NCBI GenBank assembly: GCA_964649415.1
Contig: CAZYSK010000003.1
Span: forward strand, 1 to 64,000
Origin: CAZYSK01 sp964649415
GTDB taxonomy: Bacteria; Chloroflexota; Anaerolineae; B4-G1
DNA: 64,000 nucleotides
Reading direction: 5' to 3'
Positions 32,401 through 42,100 of this stretch are shown piece after piece. Below the pieces are notes generated by a model. The model did not search any database. It was not told the DNA's origin and worked only from the letters and a program-made list of their open reading frames with translations. The position numbers and the translations under genes are program-made. Within the stretch, counting starts at the first letter, position 1. Each line of letters begins with the position of its first letter.

Positions 32401-33774
32401 ATGGCAAACATCCTCTGCATCGGGGCCGGCCACGTGGGCGGGCCGACGATGGCAGTTATCGCCAAGAATTGCCCAGAACATCGTATCGTAGTCGTGGACA
32501 TAAACGCCGCCCGGATTGCCGCGTGGCAATCCGAACGGCTGCCTATTTACGAACCCGGCCTGGACGAGATTGTCCGCAGCACCCGGGGCAAAAACCTCTT
32601 CTTCTCGACGGAGACCAACCGCCACATTGAGGAGGCGAACGTCATCTTCGTCAGCGTCAACACGCCGACCAAGACCTTCGGGCAAGGCGCGGGCAGAGCT
32701 GCCGATCTGCAGTACTGGGAGAAGACGGCCCGCCAGATCCTGGAGAACTCCACCACGCCCAAGATCGTGGTAGAGAAGAGCACCTTGCCCGTCCGCACGG
32801 CCCAGGCGATGGAGCGGATCCTCAACTGCAATGACAAGGGGCTGCACTTCGATGTCGTCTCCAATCCCGAGTTCCTGGCGGAGGGCACGGCGATCCGCGA
32901 CATGGAGCAGCCTGACCGCGTGCTGATCGGTGCACGGGAAACCCCATCAGGCCAGGAGGCGATACAGACCATCGTCGACATCTACGCCCATTGGGTCCCC
33001 CGCGAGCGCATTATCACCACCAACCTGTGGTCCAGCGAGCTATCCAAGCTGGCAGCCAATGCGTTCCTGGCGCAGCGCATCTCCTCGATCAACGCCATCT
33101 CCGCCTTGTGCGAGAGGACCGGGGCCGACGTCGCCGAGGTGGCCCACGCCATCGGCACAGATAGGCGCATCGGCCCCCACTTCCTGCGAGCCAGTGTCGG
33201 TTTCGGCGGGTCTTGCTTCAAGAAAGACATCCTGAATCTCGTCTACCTGTGCGAGTACTACGGCCTGCCAGAGGTGGCCGCCTACTGGGAACAGGTAGTC
33301 ACGATGAACGAGTACCAGGAAGCCCGGTTCGTGTCCAACATGGTGACCGCCATGTTCAACACCATCGCCGGGAAGCGCATCGCCATCCTGGGCGCGGCGT
33401 TCAAGGCCAACACCGGCGACACCCGCGAGTCACCCGCCTTGGCCGTGTGCCGGGAACTCCTGGAAGAACAGGCAGAGGTCGTCATCACCGACCCCTACGC
33501 GCTTGAGAACGCCCGCGCCGACCTGGGCGACGCCGCCGAGCGGGTCGCGTTCGAGCCAGACCCCTACGCCGCCGCCCAGGGCGCCCACGCGATTGCCCTT
33601 CTCACCGAGTGGGCGCACTTCGCCGAACTGGACTACGAAGCCATCTACGAGTCTATGGTCAAGCCAGCCTTCATCTTCGACGGCCGCAACATCCTGGATC
33701 ACAAAGCCCTTCACGACATGGGCTTCAACGTGTACGCTATCGGCAAGCCACCGCTCACCAACTTCTCTGCTTGA
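32401..33774 (+). CDS. ugd: UDP-glucose 6-dehydrogenase
   Basis: A 457-residue NAD-dependent enzyme that oxidises UDP-glucose to UDP-glucuronate for polysaccharide synthesis. The N-terminal Rossmann loop is [12 protein letters not shown]; the central [11 protein letters not shown] and the catalytic cysteine in [10 protein letters not shown] (Cys272) are present, and the C-terminal UDP-binding domain has [14 protein letters not shown]. Length and sequence lean to the eukaryote-like UGDH class rather than the short bacterial one. GGAGGAG precedes the ATG. The nearby NAD-dependent epimerase may act on related nucleotide sugars. Confidence 0.93.
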   Translation: MANILCIGAGHVGGPTMAVIAKNCPEHRIVVVDINAARIAAWQSERLPIYEPGLDEIVRSTRGKNLFFSTETNRHIEEANVIFVSVNTPTKTFGQGAGRAADLQYWEKTARQILENSTTPKIVVEKSTLPVRTAQAMERILNCNDKGLHFDVVSNPEFLAEGTAIRDMEQPDRVLIGARETPSGQEAIQTIVDIYAHWVPRERIITTNLWSSELSKLAANAFLAQRISSINAISALCERTGADVAEVAHAIGTDRRIGPHFLRASVGFGGSCFKKDILNLVYLCEYYGLPEVAAYWEQVVTMNEYQEARFVSNMVTAMFNTIAGKRIAILGAAFKANTGDTRESPALAVCRELLEEQAEVVITDPYALENARADLGDAAERVAFEPDPYAAAQGAHAIALLTEWAHFAELDYEAIYESMVKPAFIFDGRNILDHKALHDMGFNVYAIGKPPLTNFSA

Positions 33775-33799
33775 GGCGGTGGGCGAGAGTAAACATGGC

Positions 33800-33891
33800 C
33801 GTTCGCAGCAAGGCAGGATAAGTCTGCCGAAGTGCCGTCCGACCGTTTGTAGCGAGGCACGCGGGTCCACCGAAGTGCCTCCGCTCAAGCC
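33800..33891. repeat. Dispersed repeat, third (diverged) copy
   Basis: GTTCGCAGCAAGGC and GAAGTGCCGTCC are shared with 5911-5972; a second half-copy with CCACCGAAGTGCC follows. It fills the 143-base gap between ugd and the nitroreductase gene. Confidence 0.75.
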
Positions 33892-33917
33892 ACAAAAGGA
33901 TTGGGAGTATATCACAA

Positions 33918-34403
33918 ATGGACGCGCTGGAAGCAATTCGCAAGAGAAGAAGTGTTCGTAGGTATACCGGGGATTCGATCCCCCGAGAAGACCTGGAGAC
34001 CATCGTGGACGCAGGAAGGCTTGCTGCTACGGGCAGCAACCAGCAGCCCTGGGATTTCATCGTGGTCACCGAAAGGGAGATGATAGGCAAGCTCAAGGTG
34101 GCATCCCAATGGATGGAGAAGGCCGCGGCGATCATCGCCGTGGTGATGAACCCATCATCGCGCTGGTGGGTGGAGGATGGCTCTGCCGCCGTGGAGAACA
34201 TGCTGATCGCCAGCACCGCGCTGGGCTATGGCTCATGCTGGCTCGAGGGCTACACACTGCCGCGCGAGGAGGAGTTCAAGGCGCTCCTGGGGATTCCCGA
34301 GGACAGGCGTCTGCTCACGCTGATCCCCATTGGCGTGCCCGCCGAAAGCCCCACGCGGGAGAAGAAACCTCTGGAAGAAGTCATCCACTGGGAAAGGTAT
34401 TGA
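33918..34403 (+). CDS. Nitroreductase family protein
   Basis: A 161-residue FMN-dependent oxidoreductase of the short nitroreductase group. The FMN-binding N-terminus RRSVRRYTGDSIP and the following ATGSNQQPWDF are diagnostic, and GSCWLEGY aligns with the second FMN-binding segment. Short family members reduce nitro compounds, quinones or flavins, and some dehalogenate. The natural substrate is not readable. A purine-rich GGGAG lies 11 bases before the ATG. Confidence 0.88.
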   Translation: MDALEAIRKRRSVRRYTGDSIPREDLETIVDAGRLAATGSNQQPWDFIVVTEREMIGKLKVASQWMEKAAAIIAVVMNPSSRWWVEDGSAAVENMLIASTALGYGSCWLEGYTLPREEEFKALLGIPEDRRLLTLIPIGVPAESPTREKKPLEEVIHWERY

Positions 34404-34490
34404 ACAGATCGACGGAGCGGCAGGGGCGGATCCGCGGCATCTGCCGGAAGCCCCATCAGGCATAAGTGTCTCAGCAAGGAGTTGGCAACC

Positions 34491-35486
34491 ATGAGAGTCC
34501 TGTTCATCGGTGGCACCGGAACGATCAGCTCGGCCTGCTCGCGCCTGGCCGTGGAGCGCGGTATTGAGCTCTATCTGCTCAACCGGGGCCAAACCACCTA
34601 CCGCCCTATCCCCGAAGGCGCGCACGTGCTGCGCGGGGACATACGCGATCGGGCGTCGGCGGAGCGCGTGCTTCGGGACGCGACGTTCAACGTGGTCGTT
34701 GATTGGGTCGCCTTCACACCTGAGCACGTCGAAGCGGACATCGAGCTGTTCCGGGGACGCACAGGGCAGTATGTCTTCATCAGCTCGGCCTCGGCCTATC
34801 AGAAACCCATCGGCAGCCTGCCCATCACCGAGTCCACCCCGCTCGACAACCCCTACTGGGCCTATTCGCGGGCGAAGATCGCCTGCGAGGAACGTCTCGT
34901 GCAGGCGTACCGGGAGGAGAAGTTCCCCATCACCATCGTGCGTCCATCGCACACCTATGACAGAACCCGGCTGCCGGTACACGGCAGATACACGGTGATT
35001 GACCGCATGCGCAAGGGGAAGAAAGTCATCGTCCACGGCGACGGCACGTCCCTGTGGGTGCTGACGCACCACACGGACTTCGCCAAGGGTTTCGTGGGCT
35101 TGCTGGGCAACCAGCGCGCCATCGGCGAGGCGTTCCACATCACCTCGGACGAGGTGCTATCGTGGAATCAGATCCACACCATCCTGGCCCACGCGGCCGG
35201 AGCCGAGCCACACCTGGTCCACGTGCCCTCGGAGTGCATCGCGGCATTCGACCCTGAGTGGGGGGCTGCCCTATTGGGTGACAAGACCCACAGCGTGATC
35301 TTCGACAACAGCAAGATCAGACGGCTGGTGCCGGATTTCGCAGCGACCATCCCGTATTCTCGAGGCGCGGAGGAGGTCATGGCGTGGTTTGACGCCGACC
35401 CCGCACGGCAGGTGGTGGACGAAGACGTCAACCACCTGTTCGACCGCATCATCACCGCCTACGAGGCCATGTGGCCAAAGGCGTAG
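34491..35486 (+). CDS. NAD-dependent epimerase/dehydratase family protein
   Basis: A 331-residue extended short-chain dehydrogenase. The Rossmann loop is FIGGTGTISSACSRLA; the catalytic region has SSASAYQKP where classical epimerases have the Ser-Tyr-Lys triad, with YSRAKIACE supplying Tyr and Lys. The group resembles chloroplast-type RNA-binding or sugar-nucleotide epimerases. ATG 34491 is preferred over the TTG three codons upstream, as AAGGAG is placed for it. A nucleotide-sugar substrate fits the nearby ugd, but this is inference. Confidence 0.87.
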   Translation: MRVLFIGGTGTISSACSRLAVERGIELYLLNRGQTTYRPIPEGAHVLRGDIRDRASAERVLRDATFNVVVDWVAFTPEHVEADIELFRGRTGQYVFISSASAYQKPIGSLPITESTPLDNPYWAYSRAKIACEERLVQAYREEKFPITIVRPSHTYDRTRLPVHGRYTVIDRMRKGKKVIVHGDGTSLWVLTHHTDFAKGFVGLLGNQRAIGEAFHITSDEVLSWNQIHTILAHAAGAEPHLVHVPSECIAAFDPEWGAALLGDKTHSVIFDNSKIRRLVPDFAATIPYSRGAEEVMAWFDADPARQVVDEDVNHLFDRIITAYEAMWPKA

Positions 35487-35494
35487 GCGACAGC

Positions 35495-35576
35495 CTGTAG
35501 GGGCGACCCTTGTGGTCACCCGCACAATCGCAGGTGCGAACTGTAGGGGCGACCCTTGTGGTCGCCCGCACAATCG
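35495..35576. repeat. Two copies of a GGGGCGACCCTTGTGGTCGCCC palindromic unit
   Basis: Units start at 35495 and 35541 (46 bases apart), each opening CTGTAGGGGCGACCC and ending CGCACAATCG; the first has one base changed in the 3' arm. They share the CTGTAGGGGCG start with the repeats at 11461-11575. The next gene's GGAGG follows within a base of the second unit. Confidence 0.88.
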
Positions 35577-35586
35577 GAGGCATGAT

Positions 35587-36345
35587 ATGAATGATGTGAA
35601 CAAGAAACCCTACGGCGTTCTCATTGTGCACGGCTTCACGTCCAGCCTGGACTGCGTGAACGGGGTGCAGCCCCCCATCGAGGCATTGGGCCTGCCTACC
35701 CGTATGCCAGTCCTGCGCGGTCACGGCGCGGCATCGCCAGAAGCGCTGCGCGGGGTGACCTGGCCCGAGTGGGTGGCCGACGCGGAGGCCGCGCTGGAGG
35801 ATCTTCTGACAGAGGCCGAGCGCGCCATCGTCTTCGGCCACAGTATGGGGGGGCTGGTGACGCTGACGCTGGCCGCCGATCACCCAAATGAGATAGACAG
35901 CATCGTCGTGGCGGCCGCCGCCGTCCAGCTTGCGTCAGTGCTCGCACCCGGACGGCCACTGCATTTCCTCGCGCCCCTGGTCACACGGCTGCTCGACAAG
36001 GTGGACATGCCCCCCGTCTACGCCGATCCAGATCTGGCGCAGTATGACACCAACTACGCCTGGGCGCCTACCGACGCCATCGCCTCGCTCTTCGAGTTCG
36101 CCCGCGTGACGCGTCGCCGTCTGCCGGAGGTGCGGGTCCCGACCCTCATCGTGCAGAGCCATAACGACGGCACCGTCGCGCCCGAGAGCGCGGACATCAT
36201 CTACAACGGCATCTCCACGCCAGCGGACCAGAAGCGCATCGCCTGGTTCGAGAAGACCGAGCACGAGATGTACCGTGACTGCGAACGCGAGGCAGCTATC
36301 GGCACAGTGGTAGACTATGTCCGGGAGCGGACGGGCCTGACCTGA
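35587..36345 (+). CDS. Alpha/beta hydrolase (carboxylesterase/monoglyceride lipase-like)
   Basis: A 252-residue serine hydrolase. The oxyanion motif is VHGFTSS, the nucleophile elbow is FGHSMGG, and the acid and histidine are probably in NDGTVAP and EKTEHEMYRD. Size and motifs match the esterase/monoacylglycerol lipase EstA-type group. GGAGG precedes ATG 35587; it directly borders a palindromic repeat, so the repeat may have brought or preserved the ribosome-binding site. No signal peptide is seen. Confidence 0.88.
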   Translation: MNDVNKKPYGVLIVHGFTSSLDCVNGVQPPIEALGLPTRMPVLRGHGAASPEALRGVTWPEWVADAEAALEDLLTEAERAIVFGHSMGGLVTLTLAADHPNEIDSIVVAAAAVQLASVLAPGRPLHFLAPLVTRLLDKVDMPPVYADPDLAQYDTNYAWAPTDAIASLFEFARVTRRRLPEVRVPTLIVQSHNDGTVAPESADIIYNGISTPADQKRIAWFEKTEHEMYRDCEREAAIGTVVDYVRERTGLT

Positions 36346-36365
36346 CGCAAACCTCACGCCATCGT

Positions 36366-36432
36366 CCTTACAAAGGTGCCATTCCGATGGCGCGCCATCA
36401 TCTTTGCAAAGGCGCCATTCCGATGGCGCGCC
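36366..36432. repeat. Two further copies of the GCGCCATTCCGATGGCGC palindrome
   Basis: Cores at 36376-36393 (first arm base changed to GTGCC) and 36412-36429, between the hydrolase and Ntn-hydrolase genes. The downstream gene's AGGAGG lies about 20 bases later. Confidence 0.9.
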
Positions 36433-36459
36433 ATAGGATAGGCGAAAAGGAGGCGGGAG

Positions 36460-37488
36460 ATGGAAGCAAAAACCCCCGGCAAAGCCAGAAAGACGGCCCT
36501 GACAGCAGCAAGCGTTCTGCTCATCGCGCTCGCAGTGCTTGGGATCCTGCTCCTCAATCCGTTGAGGACGCTGGCGAGCTTCAGGAAGGTGGACGATTTC
36601 CCACTGTACACGATGCGCTACTATGGCCGCTACGACCTGGGGCGCTACGTGCAGTCACTCGGGCTCGTCGGCGAAGCCCGATCGCGCGAACAGGCAAGCA
36701 GCGCTGGCTGGGCCTGCACCTGCTTCGCTGCACTGAGCGATGAAGGCGACCTGCTATTCGGTCGCAACTTCGACTGGACCACCCAATCCGCCCTGCTGCT
36801 GTTCACCGATCCCCCCGACGGGTACGCGTCCGTGACTATCGTGGACACCACGTACTTCGGGCTCGGCAAGGAGGAGCCAGCAAGGGCGGAGCGAATCGGG
36901 CTGCTCGCCACGCCCTACCTGCCGTTTGACGGCATGAACGAGCATGGGCTCGTGGTCGGCATGATGGCCGTGCCCCACGCGGAGCCCACCCGGGACCCGC
37001 AGAATCCCACCGTCACATCACTGCACGTCATTCGCTTAATGCTCGACTATGCGAAGAACGTGGACGAAGCGCTCGCTCTGCTGGGCGAATACAACGTCGA
37101 TTTCATGGGAGGACCGTCAATCCACTATCTGGTCGCTGATTCCTCCGGGGACTCTGCAGTCGTCGAGTTCATCGGGGGTCAGATGCACGTCATACGAAAC
37201 GAGCAGCCGTGGCAAGTAGCGACCAACTTCGTGATCACCGAAGCCAATACTCAGGACGCGGGGACATCTTGCTGGCGGTACCAGACCGCAGGAGAGGTCC
37301 TTCAAGAAGCCCGGGGCCATCTGTCGCCCGAAGAGGCCATGACACTCCTGCGACAAGTCTCGCAGTCCAGCACCAAATGGTCCGCCGTCTATGACCTGAC
37401 GTCCGGCGACATTCGTGTCGCGATGGACCGCAAGTACACACAAGCAAACGTGTTTCATCTTGAACTGCTTGAACTGAAGGACGAATAA
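36460..37488 (+). CDS. Membrane-anchored linear amide C-N hydrolase (choloylglycine hydrolase family)
   Basis: A 342-residue Ntn-type hydrolase. A single N-terminal helix (LTAASVLLIALAVLGILLL) anchors it. The catalytic region ACTCFAALSDEGDLLFGRNFDW has the nucleophile Cys86 (or Cys88) and the Arg-Asn-Asp pattern of bile-salt hydrolase and penicillin V acylase relatives, and NEHGLVVGMM follows. In typical members the Cys becomes N-terminal after processing; here it is preceded by about 85 residues that would have to be cleaved. AGGAGG lies upstream of the ATG. The substrate is unknown, an N-acyl amide. Confidence 0.85.
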   Translation: MEAKTPGKARKTALTAASVLLIALAVLGILLLNPLRTLASFRKVDDFPLYTMRYYGRYDLGRYVQSLGLVGEARSREQASSAGWACTCFAALSDEGDLLFGRNFDWTTQSALLLFTDPPDGYASVTIVDTTYFGLGKEEPARAERIGLLATPYLPFDGMNEHGLVVGMMAVPHAEPTRDPQNPTVTSLHVIRLMLDYAKNVDEALALLGEYNVDFMGGPSIHYLVADSSGDSAVVEFIGGQMHVIRNEQPWQVATNFVITEANTQDAGTSCWRYQTAGEVLQEARGHLSPEEAMTLLRQVSQSSTKWSAVYDLTSGDIRVAMDRKYTQANVFHLELLELKDE

Positions 37489-37514
37489 CCACAAGAACGG
37501 GAGGAAGTCACGAT

Positions 37515-39029
37515 ATGGACATACAAGCAATCCCTGGAGCGATTCAGGAGAGCAACGCCGATGCGATCATCATCAACCTTTTCGAGGGCATTCAGCCCGG
37601 CGGCGCGACCAAGGCCGTTGACGACGCGCTAAGCGGGGCGCTCCGTGAGCTGATCGAGGGCGGCGACTTCAGCGGAGAGGCGGGACAGGTGGCCGTGCTC
37701 TATCCGCGCGGTGAGCTCCCGGCCCGGCGCGTCATCGTGGTGGGCCTGGGGCTACGCGACGACTTCGACGCCGGCCCAGCAGAGGTCGTCCGCCGCGCGG
37801 CGGCTCGCGCTATCCAGAAAGCGCGCGACCTCAAGGCCGGACGCGTGGCCAGCATCCTCCACGGCGCTGGGACGGGCGGTCTGTTCGTCGAGGAGGCCGC
37901 CCAGGCCACGGCGGAGGGTGCCCTGTTAGGACTCTACGACTACCGCGGCCAGAAAACCGCCGCCCCTCCAGAGGCCCTGCCCCAGTCGCTCGACCTGATG
38001 ATCTTTCACGAAGGAGACGTACCGGCTGCACAGAGCGGCATCCGCGCGGCGCAGGCCATCTGCAGCGGGGTCACGCTGACACGCGACATGGTCAACCTGC
38101 CACCGAATATCTGCACACCGGCCTACATGGCCCAGGTCGCGCGCCAGGTGGCCGAGGAAGTCGGCCTGCGCTTCGAGGTGCTGGACAGGGAGCACATGGA
38201 GGAACTGGGCATGGGCGCGCTGCTGGGCGTGGCCCAGGGCAGCGACACGCCGCCGCAGTTCATCATCCTGGAGCACAACAGCGAACGCGCCGACGAACTG
38301 GACTCGATCGTCCTCGTGGGCAAGGGCGTGACCTTTGACACGGGCGGCTACAGCCTCAAGAGCGGCGAGAGCATGGGCGCGATGAAGAACGACATGGCCG
38401 GCGCCGGTGCCGTCATTGGCGCGATGAACGCCATCGGCCGGCTGGGGGTACCCCTGCACGTGGTCGGCCTGGCGCCCGCCGCCGACAACATGATCAGCGG
38501 CCACGCCTACCGCCCCTCCGAGGTCGTCACGGCCAGCAACGGCGTCACCATCGAGATCATCAGCACCGACGCCGAAGGAAGGATGCTGCTGGCCGACGCG
38601 CTGGTCTACGCAGAGCGCTTCCGGCCCGCCGCCGTGGTGGACATCGCCACCTTGACTGGGGCGTGCATGGTTGCACTGGGCCAGGGCGTGGCCGCCGGCC
38701 TGTTCAGCACCGATGAGACGTTGCGAGACACGCTTCTGGACGCCGCCAGCGCCACCGCCGAGAGGCTCTGGCCCATGCCCCTGTACGCCGAGTACGAAAA
38801 GGCCATCGAGTCGGAGACAGCGGACATCAAGAACAGCGGCGGAAGGAAAGGCGGCGTCGGTTCGTCGGCGACATTCCTGAAGCACTTCGTGGACTACCCC
38901 GCCTGGGCCCACATCGACATGGCCGGCATGGCTATCGAGGCAAAGGACAATCCGTACGTACCCGGAAAGGGCGCGACCGGCTTCGGCGTGCGCCTATTGA
39001 CCGAGTTCGTGCGCCGGTACCCCCTATAG
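37515..39029 (+). CDS. pepA: Leucyl aminopeptidase (M17 family)
   Basis: A 504-residue cytoplasmic metallo-aminopeptidase. The metal and catalytic motifs are all present: GKGVTFDTGGYSLKS (Lys and Asp ligands), MKNDMAGAG, and STDAEGRMLLADALVYA (the family signature NTDAEGRL with Ser and Met variants). It releases N-terminal residues during peptide turnover. GGGAGGA precedes the ATG. The last codon region forms one arm of a hairpin (39028-39055). Confidence 0.95.
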   Translation: MDIQAIPGAIQESNADAIIINLFEGIQPGGATKAVDDALSGALRELIEGGDFSGEAGQVAVLYPRGELPARRVIVVGLGLRDDFDAGPAEVVRRAAARAIQKARDLKAGRVASILHGAGTGGLFVEEAAQATAEGALLGLYDYRGQKTAAPPEALPQSLDLMIFHEGDVPAAQSGIRAAQAICSGVTLTRDMVNLPPNICTPAYMAQVARQVAEEVGLRFEVLDREHMEELGMGALLGVAQGSDTPPQFIILEHNSERADELDSIVLVGKGVTFDTGGYSLKSGESMGAMKNDMAGAGAVIGAMNAIGRLGVPLHVVGLAPAADNMISGHAYRPSEVVTASNGVTIEIISTDAEGRMLLADALVYAERFRPAAVVDIATLTGACMVALGQGVAAGLFSTDETLRDTLLDAASATAERLWPMPLYAEYEKAIESETADIKNSGGRKGGVGSSATFLKHFVDYPAWAHIDMAGMAIEAKDNPYVPGKGATGFGVRLLTEFVRRYPL

Positions 39030-39055
39030 CCAGGTTCGTCCTGAGAAACCTGGCT
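39028..39055. repeat. AGCCAGGTT hairpin at the end of pepA
   Basis: A 9-bp perfect inverted repeat (39028-39036 with 39047-39055) overlapping the pepA stop codon, related to the longer palindrome at 6746-6779. Confidence 0.6.
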
Positions 39056-39070
39056 TCTCCGTCAGTGACA

Positions 39071-39106
39071 AAGCGGTCCCCCAGGGATGATCCGGGGGGA
39101 CCGCTT
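39071..39106. terminator. Perfect 12-bp stem between convergent genes
   Basis: AAGCGGTCCCCC and its exact complement around a 12-base loop, between pepA and the large secreted protein. There is no long T-run, but the stem suits a bidirectional terminator. Confidence 0.65.
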
Positions 39107-39139
39107 CACTGAAGAGCTACGGGATGCGCCCGTCCCCCA

Positions 39140-42100
39140 CTACCGCAACACGAGCGGCAGGTACACCCAGAAGCCAGGCTCCGACGTCAGCGCGAAGTCG
39201 GTGAAGTGGTCGATCTGCATGACCACCCGGTTCGCGCCGGTGTCCACGACATAGCTCTCCGGGAGAGTCCACCGATCCGTCGTCGTTGAGAAGTAGGCCG
39301 GTTTCAGGAAGCTCTCGTTGATGCCCGAGGCCCATAGCTCCCGATCGTCGTAGGCAAAGCCAATCACCACCTCCTGGTTGAAGTGCTCGGTGATCGGCTC
39401 TCCCTCTGCGTCGACGGCGGTGAAGGCGTAGCCGTAGCGGTAGACGTTGGCGTGCCGTTGGTAGGGCAGGGTGGCTATGGGCACGATGTGCAGCGTCACC
39501 TGTCCCGTCACCGGCATCGCGCCGGCCGGGATGTAGATGTGTGTGCCGTCGGCCAGCTCGATGCGCTGCGGCTGTAAAGCGTCGAAAGTGACCGCCACGG
39601 GTGCGGGCTTGGGATGCGGCCCCGTCAGCACCAGATCCCGCGTCGCTCCCCCGGTCCCCAGCACGACCGTCTCCCGTGCCAGCCAATACTGGCTCGGCGT
39701 CTCGTAGACCGCACCCACGTGCCAGGTCGTGTTCGATATCACGTCGAGGCTATACGCGCCCACGGAGTTGACCACCGGCACGCGGGTCTTGACAAAGGCA
39801 TCGTCCTCAGACCAGGCCCAGACAAAGACCGTGCCCGTCACGCCCGTTGTGTTGCTGACGGTGACCCCGCCGGAGATGACGGTATCGGGCCAGCGGAACT
39901 GGAGAACGTGGCCACCAGACACCCCACCCTCCGGCACCGAGACCCGACGTAGCGCCGGCTGGATGCTATCTGTGACGCCGACCGTCGCCCCCAGGTGGTA
40001 CTGACCGTGAGGCACCGGCAGGACGAAACGGCCGTCCTGGTCCGATTCCCTCGAAAGCCATACGTGGTCCACGACCGCGCCGATCCCGTCGGCGATGACC
40101 TTGGCTCCGGCCAAAGGCGCGCCATCGGGCCCCAGCACGATGCCGGCGATGGCACCGTCCCGCTCCGCCACAGGGAGGGGTATGGTCACCGTCTGGCTTG
40201 ATTGCACGGGCACGTTCTTGTGGTGCATCAACCCAACGTAGTTCGATCCGGGATCCACGTGGTAGCCCAGATGCCACAGGCCTGACGCGACGTCCATCCT
40301 GTAGGCGCCATTGCCGGCGTCCACCGACGTGCGTACCCAGTTGCCGCCTGCCCAGGCAGCCACACCAGCGTTCATCCCCTCGACCACGTCCTGGTTGCGC
40401 GGATCCCACAACGCCCCGACGATGTGCGCGTCTTTCGTCTTGACCGTCAGCGTCACACTCGCCGTTTCCCCCGCGCTCACCGTCACGCCCCGCTCGCCGG
40501 CCGACATGTAGGGACTACCCGCCGGCAGGAGAGCGGCCACGCGATAGGTGCCGCCAGGCACGTGGATGCTGAAGGCACCGGCCTGGATCGGCGCGCCGTT
40601 GTGCAGCGTCGGCGAGAGGACCTGGGTCGCGCTGGCCCATCCCTCGGCGTCTGCCGCAGGGGAGCCGCTCTCGTCCACCAGCAAGCCCTCGATGACCGCA
40701 TCCGCACCGATCAGAGTGAAATCCACGTCGCTGATCGTCTGCGTGGACGAGATGCTCAGCCGCGTGCCAGGGCCGGGGTAGATGTAGGGCTGGTCGGGAC
40801 CGGGTGAGGGCTGCACGTGCCAATCGCCGGCCACGACGGAGAGCACGTACTGACCATCAGGGCCAGTGACGGCCCGCGCCCCACCGGGCACCCCTGGCCG
40901 CCAGGCTGCGATGGGGACGCTGGCAACGCCCGCCCCACCCTCGTCCGCTACTATGCCCGTGATGAAGGCATCCCGCTCCAGCAGTGTGAGCGTGCCCAGA
41001 TCATAGGTACCATTGATAGGTACACGGATTGGATCAACGACCGGCCCCATATATCCCGGATCGTCGGGAGTCACCCAGACCTTATACCCCCCATGGGGCA
41101 CGGCGATGTCGAAGGCCCCGCTATCGCTGACAACGGCCCGGGCCCCGATGCCCTCATCGTTGTGCAGCGATACGGTGACCGTGAACGGCAGTTGCAGTGT
41201 GCCGCTGCCAGGCAGGGCCACGGTGCCACTGACGTGTGCATCGGCCGTCAGCACCGTGAAGTCCACCTGCTTGTGCTCCGGTCGCACCGTATGCTGGAAG
41301 TGCACCAGTTGCGGCGGGTTGGGATACACCCAGTCGCTGGGCGTGGTGGTGCTGATGGGCCTGACCGTCAGCGCCCAGAGCCCGTCGGAGAGATCGAGGC
41401 GATAGCCGCCAGCGGCACCGCTGAGAGTCTCAACCTGGCCGCTCTTGTCCAGCCGATGCGCGATCACCTGGGCGTGCGATATCCCGATGCCCGTGTTGGT
41501 CTTCACCGTGCCGGTGACGACCTTGGGCGGTGTACGGAAGGTAAGCGTGTAGGGCGGGGTCGCGCCGGGCAGCGTCACGGTCACAGGCTCAGGTGCCAAG
41601 AGCGCGCCCAGGTACCAGGGCGGTCGGGCGGTCAAGACGTAGGTGCCGGACAAGAGACCGCCGATGGCGTAGTAGCCGCTGGCGCTGGTGAGGTCGTGAT
41701 GTTGAAGGTGCCCGCCCACGTGGGTGGCATGCACAGTCGCCCCCGAGACCGGATTGCCCAGAGGATCCTCGGCGACGCCGTAGAGCTCAGCCGCGGCCAG
41801 CGTCAGCGTCAGCGCCTGGGTGTGGCCGTTAACCGTGACCGGCTCGAGCAGCGACTGCCAGTACGGGTCGTCGGTGGCGGGAAAAGCGCGCAGGCTATAG
41901 CTGCCGGCTGGCAGCCCACCGACGAGGAACTCACCGCTGGGGGCATCCACCTGCTGCACCAGCAACGCGCTGCCAGCGTAGACCTTCACGGTGGCAGACA
42001 CGGGCGTGAAGCCGTCCGGTGCGGTGACGGTACCGTGGATCTCTGGGTCCGTCAGAGCCACGACACCCACGTTCACTGGCGCGTTGAACACCGAGACAGG

